A DNA stretch of 31,008 nt from Thermodesulfovibrio sp. (lineage in GTDB: Bacteria; Nitrospirota; Thermodesulfovibrionia; Thermodesulfovibrionales; Thermodesulfovibrionaceae), in assembly GCA_026415995.1 (NCBI GenBank), contig JAOAGB010000062.1:1-31008 (forward strand). The letters run 5' to 3'. This document shows positions 7,295 to 14,552 of this stretch, one piece after another. Under the pieces are notes generated by a model that saw nothing but the letters and a program-made list of their open reading frames with translations, ran no database searches and was not told the origin of the DNA. The position numbers and the translations under genes were made by a program. Within the stretch, counting starts at the first letter, position 1; the number at the start of each line of letters is the position of its first letter.

Positions 7295-8848
7295 ATGGAT
7301 TTGTTTATAAAAAATGCCTCTGTAATTGATGGAACAGGTAATCCTATTTTTAAAGCCAATATTGGAATCAAAGAAGATAAAATTGTATACATTGGCAAAG
7401 AAAGTTTTTCTGCTAAAAAAATAATAGAAGCTCATAATTATATTCTTACTCCAGGATTTATTGATACCCATTCACATTCAGATTTTACAATTCTTGCTGA
7501 CCCTCGAGCAGAAGGAAAAATAACTCAAGGTATAACTACGGAGATTAATGGAAATTGTGGCATATCGGCTTTTCCACTACTTGGAGAAACTTTCGAAAGA
7601 AGACTATCTGAATTAAATGCTCTTGGATTAAAAGTATGGAATAGGCTTCATGAATACCTTGAACTTTTAAGAAGAAAAAAGCCTGCATTAAATATTGCCT
7701 TTTTATGCGGTCATGGAAATATTAGAGGATCTATAATAGGATATAAAAATATTCCTGCCAATAAAAAACAAATTAGGCAAATGAAACGGCTTCTTAAAGA
7801 GCAATTTTCCCATAAAATAAGAGGTATATCAACGGGATTAATATATCCACCAGGCATTTTCGCAAATACAGAAGAGCTCATAGAAATTACTAAGGTTATT
7901 CGTTATTATAGAGGCGTTTATGCTACTCACATGAGAAGCGAAGGAGATAGACTTCTTTCCGCGTTAGAGGAAACCTTACTTATTGGTAAAAAAACAAAAG
8001 TACCTATCCACATATCTCATCTTAAGACATCTGGCAAAGAAAATTGGTGGAAAATAGATTCTCTTTTAGCAATAATAGACTCAGCTTTAATTGACGGAGT
8101 TAGAGTTACCGCCGATAGATATCCATACATAGCCTCTGCTACTGATCTTGATGCATTCTTGCCTTCATGGATAATTGAAGGTAAGAAAGAAGAGATTATG
8201 GCAAGGCTTAAAAGTGCCAAAGTAAGAAGAGAGATTAAAAGACATCTAAAGAAAAAAGGAGAGAGCTTTCTTAATGAACTTCTTATTTCTGATGTATCCT
8301 TTGAGAAAGACAAAAAGTTTGAAGGAAGAAGAATTGGTGAACTAACAAATATTGAGAAAGCAGCAGATTTCATATCTGAACTTTTGATAAAATCTGAACT
8401 TTATGTGGGAGTAATTTATTTTGGTATGAGCGAAAGAAATCTCATAAAGATTTTATCAAAAGATTACTTAATGATAGGCACAGATAGTTCAGCAAGATGT
8501 AGTAATGGCTTGACTGCTCAAGGTAAACCCCATCCAAGAGGATTTGGTAGTTTTCCCAGATTTCTAAGAAAATATGTTTTAGAGAAAAAACTTATGAGTC
8601 TTGAAGAGGCAATAAGGAAGATAACATTTCTACCAGCTAAAACTTTTAAAATTGAAAAAAGAGGAATTATTAGGGAAGGATATTTTGCAGACATAGTAAT
8701 CTTCGATCCTGCGGAAATTAAAGATAAAGCAACTTTTGAAAAACCATTTGAAATTTCAAAGGGAATTAAATATGTAATAGTTAATGGGGCTATAGCTTCG
8801 GAAGATGGTTATATTACTGGCATTAGAAAGGGTAAAATACTTTTATGA
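7295..8848 (+). CDS. N-acyl-D-amino-acid deacylase (D-aminoacylase family amidohydrolase)
   Basis: Cytoplasmic amidohydrolase-fold enzyme that removes acyl groups from N-acyl-D-amino acids. 517 residues. The metal site matches Alcaligenes D-aminoacylase with a constant offset of 8: His59 and His61 (THSHSD), Cys88 (NGNCGIS), His212 (THMRSEG) and His242 (HISHLK). The catalytic Asp is Asp397 in GTDSSA. N- and C-terminal beta-sandwich parts ('KNASVIDGTG', 'GYFADIVIFDPAEI') are complete. ATG directly follows the amidase stop codon, and the stop overlaps the next gene by 4 nt, so it is cotranscribed with both. This neighbourhood suggests processing of D-amino-acid-containing murein peptides. The exact substrate cannot be read from sequence; some relatives act on other N-acyl compounds. 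Confidence 0.9.
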   Translation: MDLFIKNASVIDGTGNPIFKANIGIKEDKIVYIGKESFSAKKIIEAHNYILTPGFIDTHSHSDFTILADPRAEGKITQGITTEINGNCGISAFPLLGETFERRLSELNALGLKVWNRLHEYLELLRRKKPALNIAFLCGHGNIRGSIIGYKNIPANKKQIRQMKRLLKEQFSHKIRGISTGLIYPPGIFANTEELIEITKVIRYYRGVYATHMRSEGDRLLSALEETLLIGKKTKVPIHISHLKTSGKENWWKIDSLLAIIDSALIDGVRVTADRYPYIASATDLDAFLPSWIIEGKKEEIMARLKSAKVRREIKRHLKKKGESFLNELLISDVSFEKDKKFEGRRIGELTNIEKAADFISELLIKSELYVGVIYFGMSERNLIKILSKDYLMIGTDSSARCSNGLTAQGKPHPRGFGSFPRFLRKYVLEKKLMSLEEAIRKITFLPAKTFKIEKRGIIREGYFADIVIFDPAEIKDKATFEKPFEISKGIKYVIVNGAIASEDGYITGIRKGKILL

Positions 8849-9486
8849 AAATTGTAGGTATAACCTGTGATACGGATCATAAAAGAAATTATTTAAACAG
8901 AGATTATATTAAAAAGGTTGTAAATATGGGTTTTATGCCTTTAATAATCACTCCCGATATGCTTATTTTCAGAGATTGGATTGTGAAGAATATATCAGCA
9001 TTAATAATTTCAGGAGGAGGAGACATAGATCCCCAATTTTATAAAGAAAAAAACACTGCCTGTAAAAATATAGTAGCTCCTGAAAGAGTAAAAGCTGAAA
9101 TGGAACTTTTGCAATCCCTATTACCTACCAAAAAGCCTATACTGGGTATATGCTATGGAATGCAATTAATGAATATATTTTTAGGTGGCTCTCTTATACA
9201 AGATATTAAATCTTATTTAAATCACAGAGAGGGTAATCATGAAATCGAAATTTTAGTTGATTTTCCACTGAAAAGGGGGAAATTTATAGTTAACAGTGCT
9301 CATCATCAAGCCATAAAAAAGCTTGGAAATGAACTTGAGATATTCTGTAAGGCAGAGGATGGGATAGTAGAAGGATTCTATCTTAAAGAACATCCGTTTT
9401 TTGTAGGTGTACAATGGCATCCTGAAAGAGATATGGGAGAATTATCTTTGTATCTTTGGCAAATTTTTTCAAAAAGTATACAATAG
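8845..9486 (+). CDS. Peptidase C26 / gamma-glutamyl hydrolase-type class I glutamine amidotransferase
   Basis: 213 residues with the class I glutaminase fold of PuuD-type gamma-glutamyl hydrolases: oxyanion segment 'IISGGGDIDP', nucleophile Cys103 in GICYGMQ, catalytic His192 and Glu194 in VQWHPE. These enzymes cleave gamma-glutamyl bonds to small amines or amino acids. Start ATG overlaps the D-aminoacylase stop (ATGA). Position after an amidase and a D-aminoacylase makes the gamma-D-glutamyl bond of murein peptides a reasonable substrate guess; polyamine or GABA metabolism is the alternative, but no polyamine genes are seen. Confidence 0.88.
   Translation: MKIVGITCDTDHKRNYLNRDYIKKVVNMGFMPLIITPDMLIFRDWIVKNISALIISGGGDIDPQFYKEKNTACKNIVAPERVKAEMELLQSLLPTKKPILGICYGMQLMNIFLGGSLIQDIKSYLNHREGNHEIEILVDFPLKRGKFIVNSAHHQAIKKLGNELEIFCKAEDGIVEGFYLKEHPFFVGVQWHPERDMGELSLYLWQIFSKSIQ
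9456..9484 (+). promoter_or_regulatory. Internal promoter for the AI-2E permease gene, leaderless geometry
   Basis: TTGGCA (9456-9461, 5 of 6 to consensus), 17-nt spacer, TACAAT (9479-9484, 5 of 6). The -10 box ends 5 nt before the ATG at 9490 and the box lies inside the last codons of the upstream gene. No Shine-Dalgarno sequence is present, so the transcript probably begins at the start codon. Confidence 0.65.
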
Positions 9487-9489
9487 ATT

Positions 9490-10563
9490 ATGAGCCCTTC
9501 AAGGAAATATAGAATCTCTCTTGAAAGAAATTTTTATATATGGATTCTTTTATTTTTCATTGGACTTCTTGGTTATCTTAATTATCAAATTCTTAAAGCT
9601 TTTTTTGCAGCAGGTGGTTGGGCAGTTGTTATAGCTTTAGTTTTTCATCCTATTTTTGATTTTGTCCAGAAGTATCTGAAATATAAAGGACTCTCTGCAT
9701 TTATGACTATTGTTATAGTAATATTTATTTTCCTTTTCCCTTTTGTATTTATATCCTATCAGATAATTCTTGAAGCAGGGGAGTTAATAAGAAATATAAA
9801 TCTTCCTGAACTGATAAATAAAATTACAACTAATCCTATACTTGGGAAAATTTTAGAAAAATTGAGCTTTATTACAGGTGGAGATGTGACATCCCTTGAA
9901 AATTTGATTAAAGAAGAGATGGCTGGACTTATGAAAACTGCTGCTTTAAAAATTGCCCATGGTTTTGGAGATATTGTAAGTTCAGGTATAAACCTTGTTT
10001 TAACATTTTTTATGGCTTTTTTCTTCCTTAAAGACGGAGACCATTTTGTAAGAAAAATTATAGAATTTTTACCTTTTGCAGAGCCTGATAAAGTCTCCAT
10101 AAGAAATCAAATTAAGAATATTATTTATACCACCTTCTACGGCGGAATTCTCATTGCCATACTACAAGGCACAATTCTTGGAATAACATTCTATTTTCTT
10201 CAGATTCCTTCAGCAACTCTTTGGGGCTTTGCAACAGCAATAGCTTCTTTTATTCCTGTTTTAGGAGCCTTTACCATATGGGGACCTGCTTCAGTATATC
10301 TTTTAGCTAATGGATATATAGTTAAGGGCATAATCCTTGTATTAGTAGGAGGTTTAATTATAAGTTCCATTGACAATATTCTTAAACCAGTCATTATTAA
10401 AGGGAAAGTTAATCTTCCTTTGATTTTCATTTTTCTATCCGTTCTTGGCGGTATTAAAGTCTTTGGATTAATTGGTTTTATAATTGGACCTCTTATTTTC
10501 AGTCTTTTTGTATCCTTTCTTGAGATACTTAAAAACTTTATAGGAGGTGGGGAACATGTTTGA
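9490..10563 (+). CDS. AI-2E family (PerM/YdiK-like) membrane transporter
   Basis: 357-residue integral membrane protein of the AI-2E transporter family, whose members export small molecules or exchange ions; substrates are mostly unknown. Hydrophobic segments fit the family layout: two near residues 15-50, one near 63-90, then a polar stretch of about 60 residues, and a cluster of helices from ~155 to 350. The family hallmark regions 'FFFLKDGDHFVRKIIEFLP', 'GILIAILQGTILGITFYFL' and the 'P..G....WGPA' region are readable. Start is 3 nt after the previous stop, without a Shine-Dalgarno sequence but with a promoter. The stop overlaps the next gene by 8 nt. Confidence 0.9.
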   Translation: MSPSRKYRISLERNFYIWILLFFIGLLGYLNYQILKAFFAAGGWAVVIALVFHPIFDFVQKYLKYKGLSAFMTIVIVIFIFLFPFVFISYQIILEAGELIRNINLPELINKITTNPILGKILEKLSFITGGDVTSLENLIKEEMAGLMKTAALKIAHGFGDIVSSGINLVLTFFMAFFFLKDGDHFVRKIIEFLPFAEPDKVSIRNQIKNIIYTTFYGGILIAILQGTILGITFYFLQIPSATLWGFATAIASFIPVLGAFTIWGPASVYLLANGYIVKGIILVLVGGLIISSIDNILKPVIIKGKVNLPLIFIFLSVLGGIKVFGLIGFIIGPLIFSLFVSFLEILKNFIGGGEHV

Positions 10564-11674
10564 AAGGAAGGAGTTAGAGGTATTGGAAAAATTCAATTCT
10601 GAAGGAAATTTTGTAGTGAGCCTTTTCCTTAATGTCTCACCTCAGGAAAGAAAAAGAAGTGGCTATCTATCTAAATTCAAAAATCTTATTAAAACTCTCC
10701 CTGAGGATAAAATTTCATCTGTAAGAGAAGATATAGAGAAAATTGAAAAATTTTTACAAAGTGAAAGAGAATCTTTTAAAAAATTCATCATCCTCTATAG
10801 TTGCAGTAAGAAAGGATTGTGGCAGAGATACGACCTGAACATTAAACTCAATGACGAAATTATTATCGACAAAACTCCTTATACAAGTCCTCTCTTTGAT
10901 ATACTTGATAACTATCAAAAATATGGTGTACTTCTCGTAGATAAAAGAACTGCAAGAGTATTTTTAGTATTTTTAGGAGATATTGAAGAATATGGCATGG
11001 TTCATCATGATCATGTGCCTGGTAAACACAAAAAAGGTGGATGGTTCGCTCTTGCAGAGAAAAGATATGAAAGGCATACGGAACATCATGTAAAAATGCA
11101 CCTGAAAGACGTGATTGATAAATTTGGAGATTTTCTAAGGGACAGAGAAATCAGAAGACTCATAGTTGCAGGTCCCGATGAGGCTATTTACGAATTAATG
11201 AAAATGCTTCCTGAAAGCATTAAACAGAAGATAGTTGGAAGAGCTTTGATTGAAAAATATGCTTCTGCTGAGGAAGTCCTTGATAAAGTAATGCCTATAA
11301 TAAATGAGTATGAGCAGATGAAAGAAAGTGAAACTCTTTCAGAATTAATTACTCGTGCAAGGAAAAATGACAATGCCATATTAGGTATTGATGATGTTAT
11401 GAAATATCTAAGAGATAGAAGAGTTATGAAATTAATTGTTCCGAAAGATTACAAAATAGAAGGAAAGGTTTGTTCTTCTTGCGGTTTCGCTACGCAGCAA
11501 AATATAGACTGCTGCATTGAATGCGGTGGTGGTTTTATTCAAAGCGCTAATTTAATAGAACAGGCTACTGAAATGGCTTTGCAGAATGGAGCTTTAATTG
11601 AAGTCGTGAAGGATGAAAAAGAAAAAAGTTTACTTATTATTAACGGTGGTATAGGAGCCTTTTTAAGATTTTAA
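10556..11674 (+). CDS. Bacterial eRF1-like (baeRF/Vms1-type) protein with GGW in place of GGQ, and zinc ribbon
   Basis: 372 residues. An N-terminal alpha/beta part is followed by an eRF1 domain-2-like segment, where 'KKGGWFALAEKRYERHTEHH' aligns with the GGQ loop region of archaeal/eukaryotic release factors; the glutamine is replaced by Trp (G161-G162-W163). Then comes a domain-3-like region ('RRLIVAGPDEAIYELMKML') and a C-terminal zinc ribbon with Cys306, Cys309, Cys320 and Cys323. Bacterial eRF1 homologues are thought to act in ribosome rescue or peptidyl-tRNA handling, but function here is unproven and peptide release by the classical GGQ mechanism is unlikely. I chose ATG at 10556 because AGGAGG at 10542-10547 is correctly spaced; an upstream GTG at 10547 overlaps that site. 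Its 3' end overlaps uvrA (opposite strand) by 12 nt. Confidence 0.7.
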   Translation: MFERKELEVLEKFNSEGNFVVSLFLNVSPQERKRSGYLSKFKNLIKTLPEDKISSVREDIEKIEKFLQSERESFKKFIILYSCSKKGLWQRYDLNIKLNDEIIIDKTPYTSPLFDILDNYQKYGVLLVDKRTARVFLVFLGDIEEYGMVHHDHVPGKHKKGGWFALAEKRYERHTEHHVKMHLKDVIDKFGDFLRDREIRRLIVAGPDEAIYELMKMLPESIKQKIVGRALIEKYASAEEVLDKVMPIINEYEQMKESETLSELITRARKNDNAILGIDDVMKYLRDRRVMKLIVPKDYKIEGKVCSSCGFATQQNIDCCIECGGGFIQSANLIEQATEMALQNGALIEVVKDEKEKSLLIINGGIGAFLRF

Positions 11675-14440
11675 ATATGCCCTTAAATAGTTGGAAGTGT
11701 GAGAATCTCTAATAGTTAAAAATTCAGGGAGGCTTCCTTCATATAAGAGGTAGCCTCCCTCTTCCCCACCCTCCGGTCCTAAATCAATTATCCAGTCAGC
11801 TTGAGATATTACATCGAGATTGTGTTCAATTATTACCACTGTCGCAGATTTATCAATAAGTTTTTTTATAACTTTCAAAAATTTTTTCACATCTTCATAA
11901 TGTAGTCCAACAGTTGGTTCATCGAGAATATAGAGAAAACCTTTTAAAGAAGTATCTCTCTTTCTAACAATAGAACTTAAAATCTCTCCACATATTTTTA
12001 AACGTTGTGACTCTCCACCAGAAAGAGTTGTAGCTGGTTGCCCAAGCAAAAGATAGCCCAGCCCCAAATCTCTAACAATACCTATTTTCTCTCTCAATAG
12101 TTCTTCATCGTTAAAAAATTCATAGGCTTCATCAAAGCTCATTGATAAGACCTCATGAATATTTTTATCTCTATATTTGAGTTCAAGAATTTCCTTTTTG
12201 AATCTTTTACCCTCACATTCTTCACAGGGAAGAAAAATATCTTCAAAAAAATACATCTCTACTCTTATAAAACCCTCTCCTTTACAATGAGGGCACTGTC
12301 CTAAAGGACTATTAAGGGAAAAATGTCCAGGCGTAAATCCCCTTATTTTTGATTCTCTTTGAGATGCAAAAACTTCTCTTATTTTTCCATAAATTTCCAA
12401 ATATGTGACAGGCATGGACTTTGGGGTTTTACCTATAGGAGACTGATCAATAAGCTTCACTGTTTTTAAATTTTTAAGCCCTTCTATATCATCACAAGGA
12501 AGCGACTCTTCATTGGTAATTCCAAGTCTGTTGGCGACTAATTTATATAGTGTATCTACCACAAGAGAACTTTTACCTGAACCTGATACTCCTGTCACAA
12601 CTGTAATAGCATTTAAAGGAATATGAACGGTAAAATTTTTTAGATTATTACCTCTAACACCTTTCAAGGTAATAAAGTTTTTAAATCCCACGAGATTCTC
12701 TCTGATTTTAATGGATTCTGCTTTTTTTAGATAATTTGAGGTTACCGAGTCAAAACTTAAAAAGCTTTTAATGTCACCAGAATACACTATATCTCCACCC
12801 CTGCTGCCTCCTTCAGGTCCTAATTCGATAATCCAGTCTGCATTTGATATAACATCTCTGTCATGTTCTACAACTATCACCGTATTTCCATAGTCTGTAA
12901 GTTCTCTTAGCATTTCAATAATTCTTTCTGTATCTCTTGGATGAAGACCTACTGTTGGTTCATCGAGTACATAGAGAGTGGATGTGAGTCTATTTGAAAG
13001 TTGGTTAGAAATATTAATCCTTTGATATTCTCCACCAGATAGGGTTTTAATCTGTCTGTCGAGAGTTAAATACCCAAGTCCAACTCTTAAAAGAAAATCA
13101 AGCTTCATTAATATTTGTCTTATAGGTTCATCAATAATTTTGAATTCCTCTTGAGACAGGCTGAGAGATTTTAAAAATTCTTTAAGTTTTTTTACTGAAA
13201 AGAAATTTAAATCACCTATATCAAGACCATTTATTTTAAATATAAGAGCAGCCTCTTGCAATCTTTTGCCCTTACATTTAGGACACAAAAATGGTTTTCT
13301 TATTCTTGAAAGAAAAACTCTAACATGAACCTTGTATCTCTTTCTCTCAAGTTCTTCAAAAAAATCATTTAATCCATAAAAGTATTGGTTTCCTGTAAAT
13401 ATGAGTTTTTTATGCTCTTCGGGTAGTTCTCTATAGGGAATATTAACATCAATACCTGTAAGTTTTGCTCCCTTTATAAGTTGCTGTTTCCACCATTTAA
13501 GCATATTTCTTTCGAATATTTCGATAGCACCTTCCTTAAGAGAGAGCTCTTTATCAGGAATGACTAAGTTTTCATCATAGGAAAGTATATATCCAAAACC
13601 TTTACATTCAGGACAAGCTCCCTGCGGATGATTAAATGAAAAAAGAAGAGGTGAAGGTTCTTCTGCTTCCATATCACAATAGGCACATTTAACTTCTGAA
13701 GGAAAGTTAAGTAAAAGATTATTATCCGATATAAAAACCTTTACTCGCCCCATTCGGAATGCCATCTCAAGGGAATCAATGAGTCTTGATTTATCATAAA
13801 TTTTTAATCTATCCGTTATTACATTTATTGGATACTTTACATCATTTTTTAATACTGTCAAGTCAATTATGGTGGGATTATTATTTTCTATGACAAAACT
13901 TCTTGCAAATCCAAGATGAATAAGTTTTTGAATATTTTCATTTGTTTCAAATATGACGAAGGCTCTCTTTCCCTGAAAATTTTTGAAAAGTTCATCTGCC
14001 ACTTCAGAAGGATTCCATCTTTTAATTTCTTTATCACATCTTGGGCAGAAAGGCTTAGCTATCTTTGAAAATATAACCCTAAGATAATCATAAATTTCAG
14101 TATGTGTCCCTACGGTAGCACGAGAGCCTTTAACTGGATTCCTTTGTTCAAGAGCTATTGATGGTCTAAGATTATCAATTAAATCCACTTCAGGCCTTGG
14201 AAGTTTTTCTATAAAGACTCTTGCATAACTTGACAAACATTCAATAAAACGCCATTGTCCTTCTGCATAGATTGTATCAAAGGCGAGAGAAGATTTCCCA
14301 GAACCAGAAATACCTGTAATAACTGTTAACTTATTATGAGGAATTGATAAATCTATATTTTTTAGATTATTTTGTCTTGCACCTCTTATAATTAAATACT
14401 CATCTTTTATGTTGTTTAGCTCCATCTGAGAAATGCTCAT
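11663..14440 (-). CDS. uvrA: Excinuclease ABC subunit UvrA
   Basis: DNA-damage recognition ATPase of nucleotide excision repair, 925 residues. Both ABC modules are complete: first Walker A G43-ISGSGKS50, second around Lys623; signatures LSGGEYQR and LSGGESQR; Walker B 'LYVLDEPTVGLH' and 'LYILDEPTVGLH'. Zinc modules have the CxxC...CxxC pattern (starting Cys252, and in the second half 'CPHCKGEG...CEECEGKR'). The insertion between Walker A and Cys252 that binds UvrB is present but about a dozen residues shorter than in E. coli, and the region after the first Walker A reads EQRNPVKGSRATVG rather than the common EQK...NPRSTVG form. This may be a UvrA paralogue type; UvrB interaction is likely but not certain. 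ATG at 14440 lacks a Shine-Dalgarno sequence. Confidence 0.93.
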   Translation of the reverse strand: MSISQMELNNIKDEYLIIRGARQNNLKNIDLSIPHNKLTVITGISGSGKSSLAFDTIYAEGQWRFIECLSSYARVFIEKLPRPEVDLIDNLRPSIALEQRNPVKGSRATVGTHTEIYDYLRVIFSKIAKPFCPRCDKEIKRWNPSEVADELFKNFQGKRAFVIFETNENIQKLIHLGFARSFVIENNNPTIIDLTVLKNDVKYPINVITDRLKIYDKSRLIDSLEMAFRMGRVKVFISDNNLLLNFPSEVKCAYCDMEAEEPSPLLFSFNHPQGACPECKGFGYILSYDENLVIPDKELSLKEGAIEIFERNMLKWWKQQLIKGAKLTGIDVNIPYRELPEEHKKLIFTGNQYFYGLNDFFEELERKRYKVHVRVFLSRIRKPFLCPKCKGKRLQEAALIFKINGLDIGDLNFFSVKKLKEFLKSLSLSQEEFKIIDEPIRQILMKLDFLLRVGLGYLTLDRQIKTLSGGEYQRINISNQLSNRLTSTLYVLDEPTVGLHPRDTERIIEMLRELTDYGNTVIVVEHDRDVISNADWIIELGPEGGSRGGDIVYSGDIKSFLSFDSVTSNYLKKAESIKIRENLVGFKNFITLKGVRGNNLKNFTVHIPLNAITVVTGVSGSGKSSLVVDTLYKLVANRLGITNEESLPCDDIEGLKNLKTVKLIDQSPIGKTPKSMPVTYLEIYGKIREVFASQRESKIRGFTPGHFSLNSPLGQCPHCKGEGFIRVEMYFFEDIFLPCEECEGKRFKKEILELKYRDKNIHEVLSMSFDEAYEFFNDEELLREKIGIVRDLGLGYLLLGQPATTLSGGESQRLKICGEILSSIVRKRDTSLKGFLYILDEPTVGLHYEDVKKFLKVIKKLIDKSATVVIIEHNLDVISQADWIIDLGPEGGEEGGYLLYEGSLPEFLTIRDSHTSNYLRAYLKS
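11726..11760. repeat. Perfect 9-bp inverted repeat in the 3' end of uvrA
   Basis: AGGGAGGCT (11726-11734) and AGCCTCCCT (11752-11760) are exact inverted copies, with a further CCT/AGG pair inside the 17-nt spacer. It lies in uvrA codons and about 50 nt beyond the convergent gene's stop. On the minus strand it is followed by GAATTTTT. It could act as a 3' hairpin for the plus-strand transcript, or be a by-product of the coding sequence. Confidence 0.5.
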
Positions 14441-14445
14441 TTTTT

Positions 14446-14476
14446 ATTGTAACCCTAATAATAACTCTAAAGGCAA
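14446..14476 (-). promoter_or_regulatory. uvrA promoter, leaderless geometry
   Basis: On the minus strand, TTGCCT (14471-14476), a 19-nt spacer, and TACAAT (14446-14451). The -10 box ends 5 nt before the uvrA ATG, and no Shine-Dalgarno sequence is seen, so the mRNA should start at about the start codon. Confidence 0.5.
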
Positions 14477-14524
14477 AGGATAAAGAGGAAAATTTCTCAC
14501 TTTTGGAAAATTCAAAAAAGATTC

Positions 14525-14533
14525 TGATATACT
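14525..14533 (+). promoter_or_regulatory. Extended -10 promoter for the binding-protein/kinase pair
   Basis: TGATATACT, with TATACT at 14528-14533; a weak TTGGAA (14503-14508) lies 19 nt upstream. Transcription would start near 14540, leaving a leader of about 13 nt with AAAGGA at 14541-14545 ahead of the ATG at 14553. It is divergent from the uvrA promoter. Confidence 0.5.
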
Positions 14534-14552
14534 TTTGTTAAAAGGACTAAAA

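Noticed and set aside
10547..10555. GTG start for the eRF1-like gene
   Set aside because: It overlaps the AGGAGG site that is correctly placed for ATG 10556.
14535..14552. TTG start for the binding protein
   Set aside because: ATG 14553 has the AAAGGA site, and the TTG lies at the predicted transcription start.
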